From Paenibacillus agricola (GTDB lineage: Bacteria; Bacillota; Bacilli; Paenibacillales; NBRC-103111), in contig NZ_JAAOIW010000008.1 in assembly GCF_011440305.1 (NCBI RefSeq), positions 295,109 to 359,108 on the forward strand: a stretch of DNA of 64,000 nucleotides, written 5' to 3'. This document shows positions 56,217-64,000 of this stretch, one piece after another. A program made the position numbers and the translations under genes. The notes beneath the pieces were generated by a model. It did no database searches, was not told the origin of the DNA, and was given only the letters and a program-made list of their open reading frames with translations. Each line of letters starts with the position of its first letter. Within the stretch, counting starts at the first letter, position 1.

Positions 56217-56629
56217 GAGTAGGCTCCTCTTTACCCTCCCACACCCTCCCTATAGGGAGGGCTCCAAGGGCTCTGCCCTCTGGACACCCGTGGTGGGGGA
56301 GTGACTGTGTTGTTCTCGGGTCGCTTTCGTCCCTTCGGGACACGCTTGACTTGAGTACTATGTATGGGTTGCATGATTGCGTGTTCTCGGGTCGCTTCCG
56401 TCCCTTCGGGACACGCTTGACTTGGGTGCTATGTATGGGATGCATGACTGCGTGTTCTCGGGTCGCTTCCGTCCCTGCGGGACACGCTTGGCTTGAGTGC
56501 GCACGCATCCTTCCGGCGTTACTGGCCCATGGCACACTCTGCTGTCCTAGCATCGCATTGTCCTTTCAGGACTCGCTCACTTGGGTGCGTAAACATCTTC
56601 TGTCGTCGGGCAGATTTCTTTTCTAAGCA
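56217..56629. other. Repeat-bearing gap between lgt and ppaX
   Basis: No gene is supported. The left end is a GC-rich tract with CTCCC repeats (56231-56300). The centre holds three 71-bp tandem units. The minus-strand open frame across 56194-56553 is a by-product of the repeats. In Bacillus subtilis another gene (yvoD) lies here; no trace of it was recognised. Confidence 0.5.
56311..56511. repeat. Tandem 71-bp repeat
   Basis: Units start at 56311, 56382 and 56453 with TGTTCTCGGGTCGCTT(T/C)CGTCCC; the third is cut short after about 58 bases. Each has a small hairpin GTCCC-TTC-GGGAC. The second and third units are nearly identical at their 5' ends. It could be a transcript-level structure or a simple duplication. 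Confidence 0.85.
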
Positions 56630-57763
56630 TTACTTTTCATGATTTTTATCAGGATCTTGAACGGATTCTTTTTTCAACTCGTCGGTTTGCTTAGGAAGCT
56701 CACGATCTTCAGCATGCTCAGCAACAACAATTTCCGGTGGCGTTGGAACCACTACAGGAATGCCTGTTAAAACAGGCACGGCAGACAGCTCAGCGGCCTC
56801 AGCAGAAGCCTCGGCACCACTGGTTGCCAGCGTAGCTGGATGCTCACCAGCAGCAGCCAGCGGGAGGATCGGGTCGGAATAACGTTCGGCCGAAGCGCCG
56901 GTTTTTCTGCGATAAATAATTAAAGCTATCGCCAACACAATAATTAACACGGCCAACAACTGTGAGATACGAATATTGCCGCCGTAAGTCATGGTGCCAG
57001 GACTAAAGCCAAGCCATTGCATCGGTGCCCACAATCCATTCATCAAGGATGCAAGCCACATAGGTCCAGTGAAGTCCAGGCTATCTGTCCTCAGCCCCTC
57101 AACGAAAAAGCGACCGATCGAATATCCGATAAAGTAGCTTAAGAATAACTCCCCCGCGCGCAGAAATGACTGCCTGCGCAATACAAACAAAAGCAACAAC
57201 ACAATAAAATTACATATCGATTCATATAAAAAAGTTGGATGGTAATAGGCTCCATTTATTAACATCTGGTTCACAATAAAATCCGGCAAGTGCAAGGAGC
57301 TCCTTAGAAACCCTTCGGTTATAGGTCCGCCATGTGCCTCTTGGTTAATAAAATTGCCCCAGCGTCCTATAGCCTGGCCAATAATCAAGCCAGGTGCGCA
57401 CACATCCGCAATACGCCAGAAGCTATAGCCTTTACGGCGGGTATAAATAACTGCGCAGATGACAGCTCCGATCAATGCACCATAAATGGCAATACCACCA
57501 TGCCAGATCATGAAGATCTCAAGTAAATTATCCTGATAATCCTCCCACTTGAACGCTACATAATATATACGTGCGCCAATAATGGCTGAAGGTACACCCA
57601 ACAGTACCAAATCCATATAAAAGTCTGGATTCATTCCAAATCGTTTGCCTTCTTGAATAGCGAGCAGCAGCCCAATTAATGCCGCTGTCCCGAGAATAAT
57701 ACCATACCAATGCACCTGCAGTGCCCCGATACCAAAGGCGATCGGATTAATTGCTAACCACAT
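56630..57763 (-). CDS. lgt: Prolipoprotein diacylglyceryl transferase
   Basis: This 377-residue membrane enzyme adds diacylglycerol to the lipobox cysteine of prolipoproteins. Seven membrane segments are visible, along with the Lgt signature GQAIGRWGNFINQEAHGG and the HWYG and ARIYYV motifs. After about residue 290 the protein has an extra tail of roughly 85 residues rich in Ala, Glu, Pro and Val, ending in Lys/Glu; common Lgt proteins are 260-290 residues. It follows hprK by 33 bases. Two of its substrates are encoded in this window (the binding proteins at 5.6 and 9.4 kb). Confidence 0.95.
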   Translation of the reverse strand: MWLAINPIAFGIGALQVHWYGIILGTAALIGLLLAIQEGKRFGMNPDFYMDLVLLGVPSAIIGARIYYVAFKWEDYQDNLLEIFMIWHGGIAIYGALIGAVICAVIYTRRKGYSFWRIADVCAPGLIIGQAIGRWGNFINQEAHGGPITEGFLRSSLHLPDFIVNQMLINGAYYHPTFLYESICNFIVLLLLFVLRRQSFLRAGELFLSYFIGYSIGRFFVEGLRTDSLDFTGPMWLASLMNGLWAPMQWLGFSPGTMTYGGNIRISQLLAVLIIVLAIALIIYRRKTGASAERYSDPILPLAAAGEHPATLATSGAEASAEAAELSAVPVLTGIPVVVPTPPEIVVAEHAEDRELPKQTDELKKESVQDPDKNHEK

Positions 57764-57796
57764 GCCGTTCCTCCTTCTGAATGCTTAAACCTTCTT

Positions 57797-58738
57797 TTAT
57801 TCCATATCATCCATATCTTCGGCTAGCGTTTCGGTCAGCTTGTTCGTAAACTGGAGTGCTGCATTGTAGCCCATCCGTTTCAACCGGTAATTCATCGCAG
57901 CAACCTCCACGATGACCGCCAGGTTTCGCCCTGGACGAACTGGAATCGTAACTAAGGGAATATCCGTATCAATAATCTTGGTTGTTTCTTCATCAAGACC
58001 TAAACGGTCATACTGCTTATCCTGCTGCCAAGTTTCCAGCTTGATCACGACCGAGATTTTCTTTACATTACGGATAGCACCTGCTCCGAATAAAGTCATC
58101 ATATTGATGATGCCGACTCCACGGATTTCTAGCAAATGGCGAATGAGTTCAGGCGCATTACCGACCAAGACATGATCGGCTGTTTGGCGAATTTCAACAG
58201 CATCATCGGCAATAAGCCTATGGCCCCTTTTGACAAGCTCCAGCGCTGTTTCACTTTTCCCGATCCCGCTCGTACCTGAAATCAAAATACCGATCCCGTA
58301 CACATCAACGAGAACGCCATGGATCGTCGTGGATGGAGCCAATTTATTTTCTAAAAAGCCGGTAATCCGGCTTGCCAAAATCGTCGTTGATGCAGGCGTG
58401 CGAAGCACAGGTATCTGCTTTTCGTTAGCTGCTGCCAGCAGTTCAATCGGTACATCCAATCCGCGGCTAATAAGGATACATGGTGTCTCCTCAGATATAC
58501 ATAGACGTGTCATCCGATCCATCCGTTCATCCGATGAAAGTCCATGGAAAAAAGTTAGCTCCGTCTTGCCCAAAATCTGTACGCGTTCTGTAGGATGAAA
58601 CTCAAAATACCCTGCCATCTCCAAACCAGGGCGGTATAAGTCAGCTACCGTGATCGGCCTTTTCAGTCCTCCCTCACCACAAATGACTTCCAAATGAAAT
58701 TCCGCCACAAGGTCAGATACTTTTACTTTTTTAGGCAT
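57797..58738 (-). CDS. hprK: HPr kinase/phosphorylase
   Basis: This 313-residue bifunctional enzyme phosphorylates and dephosphorylates HPr and Crh at Ser46. It has Walker [20 protein letters not shown], the capping Asp segment IADDAVEIR and the family signature [19 protein letters not shown]. It links glycolytic intermediates to carbon catabolite control. The target HPr/Crh-like protein is encoded at 38558-38827. It is the first gene of hprK-lgt-ppaX-acyltransferase. Confidence 0.97.
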   Translation of the reverse strand: MPKKVKVSDLVAEFHLEVICGEGGLKRPITVADLYRPGLEMAGYFEFHPTERVQILGKTELTFFHGLSSDERMDRMTRLCISEETPCILISRGLDVPIELLAAANEKQIPVLRTPASTTILASRITGFLENKLAPSTTIHGVLVDVYGIGILISGTSGIGKSETALELVKRGHRLIADDAVEIRQTADHVLVGNAPELIRHLLEIRGVGIINMMTLFGAGAIRNVKKISVVIKLETWQQDKQYDRLGLDEETTKIIDTDIPLVTIPVRPGRNLAVIVEVAAMNYRLKRMGYNAALQFTNKLTETLAEDMDDME

Positions 58739-58845
58739 CGCTCTTCCGTCTCCTTCATTTTCCCGATACTCTCATGGTATATAAAATAGCTCGATAAATC
58801 AACTAATCTTAGATTTTCTTGTCCTATTCCAACAAAAACTCCAAC

Positions 58846-58876
58846 AAAAAAAGCCAGTCGTAATGACTGGCCTTTT
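58846..58876 (-). terminator. Terminator of the MsmX-type ATPase gene
   Basis: AAAGGCCAGTCA-TTA-CGACTGGCTTTTTTT on the minus strand, just after the stop codon of the ATPase gene. Confidence 0.85.
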
Positions 58877-58889
58877 ACTTATGGTCAAA

Positions 58890-60011
58890 TTAAGAAGTGA
58901 AGATGGACAATGTTGTTTCCAGATCGAAGAAATGGACTTTGTTCATATCAACAGCTAATTTTACGTTTGTGTTTTCTTTGAATCCAGCACGTCCATCAAC
59001 ACGGGCAACAATGCTGTTTTTGCCAACGCCAGTCAAGTACAAGAACATTTCATGACCCAAGTTCTCAGCTACTTCAATGTGGGCATTAACAACGGAATTT
59101 GGTGAAGCTTCCAGGAATACAGGCTCTTCATGAAGATCCTCAGGACGGATGCCCATAACAACATCTTTACCTAGGTAGCCTTTCTCACGCAGGAATTTCG
59201 CTTTGCCTTCTGGCACTTCTACATTCACGCCATCAGCTTTAAAGTATACACTATTGTTAGCATCCGTGAAACTACCCGTAATAAAGTTCATCGAAGGAGA
59301 TCCGATAAAGCTTGCTACGAACATGTTTTTCGGGAAGTTATAAATTTCTTCTGGAGTATCAGCTTGTTGAATAATCCCTTTTTCCATAACAACGATACGG
59401 TCGCCCATTGTCATTGCTTCGGTTTGGTCATGCGTTACATAAATAGTTGTAACTTCAAGACGTTTGGACAATTTGCTGATTTCCGCGCGCATTTGTACAC
59501 GAAGTTTCGCATCCAAGTTGGAAAGTGGCTCATCCATTAAGAAAACTTGTGGCTCACGAACAATCGCGCGTCCCAAGGCAACACGTTGGCGTTGACCACC
59601 GGAAAGAGCTTTTGGCTTACGGTCAAGCAAATGGGTAATATCAAGAATTTTAGCCGCGTCGCGAACACGAGCATCGATATCGGCTTTTTTGAATTTACGA
59701 AGCTTAAGACCAAACGCCATATTTTGATAAACACTCATATGTGGATACAAGGCATAAGATTGGAACACCATCGCGATATCACGATCTTTAGGTGCTACGT
59801 CATTCACCAAACGGTCGCCGATGTAAAGTTCGCCTTCAGTGATTTCTTCTAAGCCAGCAATCATACGAAGAGTAGTGGACTTACCGCAACCGGAAGCGCC
59901 TACAAGTACCACGAACTCTTTATCTTTGACTTCAAGATGGAAATCTTTAACTGTTGCTTCATCTGAACCCGCATATTTCTTAACGATATGGTTTAAACGT
60001 ACACCTGCCAT
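58890..60011 (-). CDS. Sugar ABC transporter ATPase, MsmX/UgpC type
   Basis: This 373-residue ATPase has Walker [10 protein letters not shown], signature LSGGQRQRV, Walker [16 protein letters not shown], the [10 protein letters not shown] switch and a C-terminal TOBE regulatory domain (from about residue 240, with MGIRPEDLH). No permease or binding-protein gene is adjacent. Such orphan ATPases (MsmX in bacilli) serve many sugar importers at once. GGGGGA lies upstream of the ATG and a terminator follows. The next gene upstream encodes a CdaR/PucR-like regulator in the same direction, 92 bases away. Confidence 0.92.
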   Translation of the reverse strand: MAGVRLNHIVKKYAGSDEATVKDFHLEVKDKEFVVLVGASGCGKSTTLRMIAGLEEITEGELYIGDRLVNDVAPKDRDIAMVFQSYALYPHMSVYQNMAFGLKLRKFKKADIDARVRDAAKILDITHLLDRKPKALSGGQRQRVALGRAIVREPQVFLMDEPLSNLDAKLRVQMRAEISKLSKRLEVTTIYVTHDQTEAMTMGDRIVVMEKGIIQQADTPEEIYNFPKNMFVASFIGSPSMNFITGSFTDANNSVYFKADGVNVEVPEGKAKFLREKGYLGKDVVMGIRPEDLHEEPVFLEASPNSVVNAHIEVAENLGHEMFLYLTGVGKNSIVARVDGRAGFKENTNVKLAVDMNKVHFFDLETTLSIFTS

Positions 60012-60103
60012 GATTCAATTCCCCCTACATATTTATGATCAATTTATATACTTATCTTACCTCACCTCCCTGCCTATGACTATGCACAATCTTCACAAAA
60101 AAA

Positions 60104-61219
60104 TCACTTTCTTTTCGTTACTTTGTACAATAGCAAAGCAATCTTCACTAAAACAGCATCATTAAAGGTACGAACATCGAGACCTGTCTCTTGCTTAAAC
60201 TTGTCCAGCCGGTATAATAGCGTATTTCGATGGATATAAAGCTTTTTCGCGGTTTCACTGACATTGCAATCAATTCGAAAAAAATGCTCCAAGGTCGTCA
60301 TCGTTTCCGGATCCAGCGCCACATCCAGCCGTTTCAGCACGCGCTCCAAAAAACTCGCTTTATCCCCTTCAGGGATCAAATGGATCAGCTTCTCCAACTG
60401 CAGCATCCACGGCAAATGCATATTGCTTCCTACATGGTAGGTGCGGCCTAGCATCATGGTCTCGCGAAGCTGCAGTACACTCGCATATAGCGACTTGGCA
60501 GGCATCATAGGATAGTGGATCGCAAGATGGCATTCCCCTACCCATTCGTTTTCGAGCATCGCATGAAGACCAAAACCAATCGCTGCCAGCGTGTCCTCCA
60601 AGCTTTCTTCATCACCGTTGTCACGGTCGTCCGTTGTATCGATCGACAGCATTTTTTCAGAACCAAGAATAAGCCACTCCTTGTCCATCAAAGGTACAAG
60701 GATCATCTCTGTATCAAAAAAAGATTCCAGCAGCTTCTTCAGCTCCTGGTAGCTGACACGTTGCGATTGGGAATAGTCACCATAAAGCAACAACGGAATT
60801 TTCGTCGAATATAACGATAATTGCGATACAAGCGTATCCGGCATTTCGGCTTGGACTAGCCCCATCTCCTGCTGCTGCCGGAACCATTCCCTTACCATCG
60901 ATGCTTTACGCTCCTCTTCACTAGTTGAGGATGTGTTTTTCTTATCTTGAATTTTCCGTGTTTCCAGCATCAACTCCACAAGCTGACGCTCAGCGACAGT
61001 AATGCCTTCTGCAGCGACTGATAACAGTAGCGCATCCTGCAGCTCTTTATGAACAAAGAATAACAGTTGACCATTTTGGATGATGCTTTTGGACGGAGTT
61101 CCTTTATCATTATTGTCAGAATCAACCTGCAGGAGCCATTGCTCCCAAGACCATCGCGATAAGCGCACAGGTGCTTTGAAAATTTGTTCTAGCTGTTGCC
61201 TCAATGGCTCCCATTCCAT
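60104..61219 (-). CDS. PucR/CdaR-family transcriptional regulator
   Basis: This 371-residue protein has a C-terminal helix-turn-helix of the HTH_30 type (about residues 305-365): FFRIDCNVSETAKKLYIHRNTLLYRLDKF. The N-terminal 290 residues show the GGDEF-like core used by CdaR proteins only weakly; the region around residues 120-200 has LLLYGDYS and ILVPLMDKEWLILGSE. The ligand is unknown. It lies immediately upstream of the orphan MsmX-type ATPase in the same direction and may control it. Identity of the DNA-binding domain is clear and the rest is tentative. Confidence 0.82.
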   Translation of the reverse strand: MEWEPLRQQLEQIFKAPVRLSRWSWEQWLLQVDSDNNDKGTPSKSIIQNGQLLFFVHKELQDALLLSVAAEGITVAERQLVELMLETRKIQDKKNTSSTSEEERKASMVREWFRQQQEMGLVQAEMPDTLVSQLSLYSTKIPLLLYGDYSQSQRVSYQELKKLLESFFDTEMILVPLMDKEWLILGSEKMLSIDTTDDRDNGDEESLEDTLAAIGFGLHAMLENEWVGECHLAIHYPMMPAKSLYASVLQLRETMMLGRTYHVGSNMHLPWMLQLEKLIHLIPEGDKASFLERVLKRLDVALDPETMTTLEHFFRIDCNVSETAKKLYIHRNTLLYRLDKFKQETGLDVRTFNDAVLVKIALLLYKVTKRK

Positions 61220-61315
61220 ACCCGAGCTCCCAACCTATTTATATTTATACAAGCAGAACGTGAGTCCTAGACCCATCATAGCAAAATAGTAATTAACAAC
61301 CAAGTGCTAAACAAA

Positions 61316-61351
61316 GAAACCATCTGTATGCAGGCTGCATAAGATAGTTTC
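61316..61351 (-). terminator. Terminator of the NlpC/P60 gene
   Basis: GAAAC-ATCT-TATGCAG and CTGCATA-AGAT-GTTTC pair around a two-base loop with few mismatches. It lies 18 bases after the stop codon on the minus strand. Confidence 0.8.
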
Positions 61352-61368
61352 TCTATAGGGAAATGCGA

Positions 61369-62229
61369 TTAATCGATAACTCTGCGGGCTGTTACATAAT
61401 GCTCGTCCCACCAGCCACTCTCAATAGTGCTATATTTAACACCGCCTTCCCCGTAAGTATGTATCATCATGCCATTGCCGACATACATGCCGACATGGCC
61501 AATTTCCCCTTTAGAATCTGTCGTTGTGAAAAATACGAGGTCACCTGTATCCAAGTTGCTTTTGCTAACATATTTGCCTTCTTTGGCTTGGTTTCTGGAA
61601 ATCCGCGGTAGCTCAATATCATATTTATCAAAAATCCATTTCATAAACGACGAGCAATCGAAGGTCTTGGTCTGTCCATATTTGGCTCCAAAATCATAGG
61701 GAGTACCCAAATACTTTCGGGCGGTCAGCACCAGCTTTATACGTTTTTGGTCATTTGCACTAAGTATACGGCGGGCTCCAATAAATTGGCTGCGATAGGT
61801 GTCCACATCATACGTAGTTACTACATCCTTCGACTTAGATGCCATGATGATTTTATCATTACCGATATAAATGGCGGAGAAGCTCGGGTTATTGCCTTTA
61901 CCGAAAAACAAAACATCGCCTTCCGTCACATTGGACAATGATTTAATCAGCGGCTTATCCATCTTAAACTGATCATCCAGTGCCCGCGGCATCTTATAGT
62001 CGAGCATTTTATACACATAATAATTCATGCCTGAGGTATCAAAGCCGTTGCTTATGGACTCCCCACCAAGCGTATATTCCTTACCGACCAGTTTTTCACT
62101 TAAGGATACTGCATCCATATCATCATAAGCCGCCAATGTGGGTGCAGCAAAGGCACCTACTAGAACAATCGTCATAACGAGCGTTAATCCCGCCGTTCGT
62201 GCTGTGCGAATCGTGGTGTTTTTTATCAT
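61369..62229 (-). CDS. Secreted protein with tandem NlpC/P60 modules (first one degenerate)
   Basis: This 286-residue protein starts at 62229, with GGAGGAA upstream. A signal peptide is seen with cleavage near APTLAA. The C-terminal module (about residues 160-286) has the full C40 triad: Cys in TFDCSSFMKW, His in GHVGMYVG and His in MIHTYGEG. It should cut peptidoglycan stem peptides. Residues 35-155 align to the same fold: GFDTSGMNYY replaces the Cys by Thr, FSAIYIGND lacks the first His, and IIMASKSK lacks the second. The N-terminal copy is therefore a probable non-catalytic, perhaps wall-binding, module. It is a single-gene unit. Confidence 0.9.
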   Translation of the reverse strand: MIKNTTIRTARTAGLTLVMTIVLVGAFAAPTLAAYDDMDAVSLSEKLVGKEYTLGGESISNGFDTSGMNYYVYKMLDYKMPRALDDQFKMDKPLIKSLSNVTEGDVLFFGKGNNPSFSAIYIGNDKIIMASKSKDVVTTYDVDTYRSQFIGARRILSANDQKRIKLVLTARKYLGTPYDFGAKYGQTKTFDCSSFMKWIFDKYDIELPRISRNQAKEGKYVSKSNLDTGDLVFFTTTDSKGEIGHVGMYVGNGMMIHTYGEGGVKYSTIESGWWDEHYVTARRVID

Positions 62230-62476
62230 AAACAATTTCCTCCAGTTCATGACTGATTATCCATCTTGGGTAATCTCTGTACCCGTATCAACACATTACC
62301 ATGGGAAAAAAATCTTATCATTACGCAAATGTTACCTTTGTTCTGAAACTGGTGGAATACAGCCCACAAACAGGAAACTGGGTTTGATCTATAAAGCACA
62401 TTCCGCTACAATAGGTCATATAAAGCCATAAACCGCTGCTACTGGCAAAACAGAAATATGGGAGGCTTCGCTTCGT

Positions 62477-62785
62477 ATGGCCATTGTTGAATTAACGATT
62501 ATTCCGGTCCGTACGGCTTCGACCAGCCTGAGCCCCTTTGTAGCTGATATTCAAGAGGTGCTTGCACAAGCCAAAGAGCCCATCAAGTATCAAATGACAC
62601 CAATGAGCACGATTATCGAGGGTGAGCTAAGTGACTTGCTTCAGATTGTACGCCGCTTACATGAACTGCCTTTTCAAAAAGGAGCGGAGCGTGTATCGAC
62701 TTCGATCAAAATCGATGACCGGCGAGACCAAACCAGCTCCATGGAGCAAAAAATGAAATCTGTCGAGCTCAAGCTAAGCAAGTAG
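62477..62785 (+). CDS. MTH1187/YkoF-type thiamine-binding-family protein
   Basis: This 102-residue protein has the ferredoxin-like fold of the MTH1187 family: an N-terminal strand VELTIIPV, TSLSPFVADIQEVL, YQMTPMSTIIEG and the C-terminal SIKIDDRRD. Related proteins bind thiamine or thiamine pyrimidine. ATGGGAGGC is upstream with spacing of about 11. It is on the plus strand, opposite the NlpC/P60 gene, and is followed by a bidirectional terminator. No thiamine gene is next to it. Confidence 0.85.
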   Translation: MAIVELTIIPVRTASTSLSPFVADIQEVLAQAKEPIKYQMTPMSTIIEGELSDLLQIVRRLHELPFQKGAERVSTSIKIDDRRDQTSSMEQKMKSVELKLSK

Positions 62786-62865
62786 GCAATTCAAAAGGGA
62801 AAAATGCTAATATAAGAACCTACTGTAATATTGAGCTACTCTTTGCACGAAGCACCGTTAAATAC

Positions 62866-62895
62866 AAAAAAGAGACCTATGCAGGTCTCTTTTTC
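62866..62895. terminator. Bidirectional terminator
   Basis: AAAAAAGAGACC and GGTCTCTTTTTC flank TATGCA. It serves the plus-strand gene and the minus-strand tRNA operon that ends just after it. Confidence 0.85.
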
Positions 62896-62902
62896 TTATG
62901 GA

Positions 62903-62975
62903 TGAGACATGTAGGATTCGAACCTACGACACCCTGATTAAAAGTCAGGTGCTCTACCAACTGAGCTAATGTCTC
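62903..62975 (-). tRNA. tRNA-Lys (TTT)
   Basis: Acceptor GAGACAT/ATGTCTC, anticodon loop CTTTTAA giving TTT, T-loop GGTTCGAATCC. The CCA end is not encoded. Last gene of the tRNA array downstream of the rRNA gene. Confidence 0.95.
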
Positions 62976-62982
62976 AAATACA

Positions 62983-63067
62983 TGGTGGAGGATGATGGAT
63001 TCGAACCACCGAACTCAGAGAGAGCAGATTTACAGTCTGCCGTGTTTAGCCACTTCACTAATCCTCC
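62983..63067 (-). tRNA. tRNA-Tyr (GTA)
   Basis: Acceptor GGAGGAT/ATCCTCC, anticodon GTA in CTGTAAA, a long variable arm and encoded CCA; 85 nt as expected for a bacterial tRNA-Tyr. Confidence 0.95.
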
Positions 63068-63105
63068 ATAAATCGATCATTCTGCAAAAGCAGAAAAAAC
63101 AAAAG

Positions 63106-63178
<73 letters not shown>

Positions 63179-63255
63179 ATATGTAAGTTATGTGCTTCTT
63201 GCGACCATTCCTATAAAAAGGGATGCTTGTCCTCTTATAAACGATGGTAATAAAA

Positions 63256-63332
63256 TGGCGGAGCCGACGGGATTCGAACCCGCGATCTCCTGCGTGACAG
63301 GCAGGCATGTTGGGCCACTACACCACGGCTCC
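63256..63332 (-). tRNA. tRNA-Asp (GTC)
   Basis: Acceptor GGAGCCG/CGGCTCC, anticodon GTC in CTGTCAC, T-loop GGTTCGAATCC, discriminator G and encoded CCA. Confidence 0.95.
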
Positions 63333-63351
63333 GCATTTAACAATAAGTACA

Positions 63352-63427
<76 letters not shown>

Positions 63428-63495
63428 ATAATTGGATAACACCTAGTTAAGTATGTGAAGAAGTCCGTAAACTTATCCTTCACTAAAAAGTGAAA

Positions 63496-63571
63496 TGGTG
63501 GAGGCTGACGGGATCGAACCGCCGACCCTCTGCTTGTAAGGCAGATGCTCTCCCAGCTGAGCTAAGCCTCC
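63496..63571 (-). tRNA. tRNA-Val (TAC)
   Basis: Acceptor GGAGGCT/AGCCTCC, anticodon TAC in CTTACAA, T-loop GGTTCGATCCC and encoded CCA. Confidence 0.95.
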
Positions 63572-63635
63572 GTAATGGGATGACACAAATGAAATCATAA
63601 CATATTTGCTCACTTAAAATCAATAAAAAATTGAA

Positions 63636-63712
63636 TGGTAGCGGCGAAGGGAATCGAACCCCCGACCTCACGGGTATGAACCGTACGCTCTAGCCAGCTG
63701 AGCTACACCGCC
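63636..63712 (-). tRNA. tRNA-Met (CAT), elongator
   Basis: Acceptor GGCGGTG/TCGCCGC region, anticodon CAT in TTCATAC, T-loop GGTTCGATTCC and encoded CCA. The first acceptor pair is G-C and the anticodon stem lacks the three G-C pairs of initiator tRNA, so it is the elongator. Confidence 0.92.
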
Positions 63713-63730
63713 ATGCTTACAAAAATACTA

Positions 63731-63819
63731 CGGAGAGAAAGGGATTCGAACCCTTGCACCACTTACGCAGTCTAACCCCTTAGCAGAGGGTCCCCTTATA
63801 GCCACTTGGGTATCTCTCC
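63731..63819 (-). tRNA. tRNA-Ser (GCT)
   Basis: Acceptor GGAGAGA/TCTCTCC, anticodon GCT in CTGCTAA, long variable arm (89 nt), T-loop GGTTCGAATCC, discriminator G, no encoded CCA. It is the first tRNA after the 23S gene. Confidence 0.95.
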
Positions 63820-63934
63820 ATGATCATCAGTAGAAGCAATAGTTTATTGTTCCCTGAAAACTAGATCCGAACCAACAATTTCTGCGTCGAGCAACGCACC
63901 CCCTTTAGCTTGCACTTCAGGGGGGACTTCCTTT
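63820..63934 (-). other. Spacer between 23S rRNA and tRNA-Ser
   Basis: About 115 bases containing the element ATCTAGTTTTCAGGGAACAA (minus strand), typical of rRNA-tRNA spacers in bacilli. There is no room for, and no sign of, a 5S rRNA gene. Confidence 0.7.
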
Positions 63935-64000
63935 GGATAAGCCCTCGACCGATTAGTATCCGTCAGCTCCATGCCTTGCGGCACTTCCACCCCGGACCTA
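63935..64000 (-). rRNA. rrl: 23S rRNA, 3' end (partial)
   Basis: The minus strand reads GGCATGGAGCTGACGGATAC and TAATCGGTCGAGGGCTTATCC, the conserved last bases of Firmicutes 23S rRNA. The gene continues past the right edge. The end is placed at 63935 by the CTTATCC terminus and could be off by a few bases. Confidence 0.93.

Noticed and set aside
56194..56553. Minus-strand 119-codon frame over the 71-bp repeats
   Set aside because: It is a product of the tandem repeat, overlaps ppaX and lacks a ribosome site.
62250..62476. Riboswitch (for example TPP) ahead of the thiamine-binding-family gene
   Set aside because: No THI-box consensus (CTGAGA...ACCTGA) is visible upstream of 62477.

Overview
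The window is a stretch of a Firmicutes chromosome that looks like Paenibacillus or a close relative. The evidence is the gene order hprK-lgt-ppaX-acyltransferase, a cggR-gap-pgk-tpiA-gpmI-eno operon next to clpP, rapZ-yvcK-whiA-crh, a copper-amine-oxidase-N/PKD 'stalk' protein, a short HisG with HisZ, and typical AGGAGG ribosome sites. Base composition is moderate except for an AT-richer block (about 8-15 kb) and the very GC-rich 3' end of rnr. Most genes lie on the minus strand.

Region 1 (1-7.5 kb, minus) is one transcription unit. A family-5 solute-binding lipoprotein is followed by a DppB-type permease, a DppC-DppD permease/ATPase fusion, a DppF-type ATPase, and then an FtsE/FtsX-like pair and a secreted coiled-coil protein cut by the window edge. 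A promoter with an embedded Fur-type box (7454-7486) suggests metal control of the whole unit.

Region 2 (7.8-15.5 kb, minus) is an AT-richer eight-gene operon: YciI-like protein, PLP aminotransferase, metallo-beta-lactamase-fold hydrolase, flavin-dependent monooxygenase, and a polar amino-acid ABC importer (ATPase, binding protein, two permeases). It resembles the sulfur-compound scavenging operons of bacilli but has its own enzyme set. It lies between copies of a dispersed repeat that also carries the 3' tail of a large serine recombinase, so it looks like an acquired block.

Region 3 (15.5-20.4 kb) is a scar-rich accessory zone. It holds a SEC-C protein, a recombinase pseudogene, more repeat copies, a frameshifted retropepsin-like gene with a small partner, a partial copy of the tmRNA 3' half, an SGNH hydrolase, and the intact tmRNA gene (ssrA).

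Region 4 (20.4-29.4 kb) has smpB, rnr (with a roughly 285-residue Gly/Ala/Arg tail), secG, a soluble hybrid histidine kinase preceded by a decayed cobalamin-binding-protein gene, and an M50-type protease. Region 5 (28.1-35.4 kb) is the glycolytic operon with the CggR operator and promoter. Then come tRNA-Arg(CCG) and clpP under a CtsR-type promoter.

Region 6 (36.5-46.8 kb) has the stalk/PKD protein, an HPr/Crh-like protein that keeps His15, whiA, yvcK, rapZ, a ROK glucokinase, trxB, a TPR/HTH protein and a PRPP synthetase paralogue. Region 7 (46.9-53.7 kb) is the histidine operon hisZGDBHF-IE plus a PHP-type histidinol phosphatase; hisA is missing from its usual place. Region 8 (53.8-62.8 kb) has an AI-2E-family permease, acyltransferase, ppaX, a 71-bp tandem repeat, lgt, hprK, an MsmX/UgpC-type ATPase, a PucR/CdaR-like regulator, a secreted protein with tandem NlpC/P60 modules (the first lacking its catalytic residues), and a thiamine-binding-family protein. 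Region 9 (62.9-64 kb, minus) is eight tRNAs directly downstream of the 3' end of a 23S rRNA gene, with no 5S gene between.
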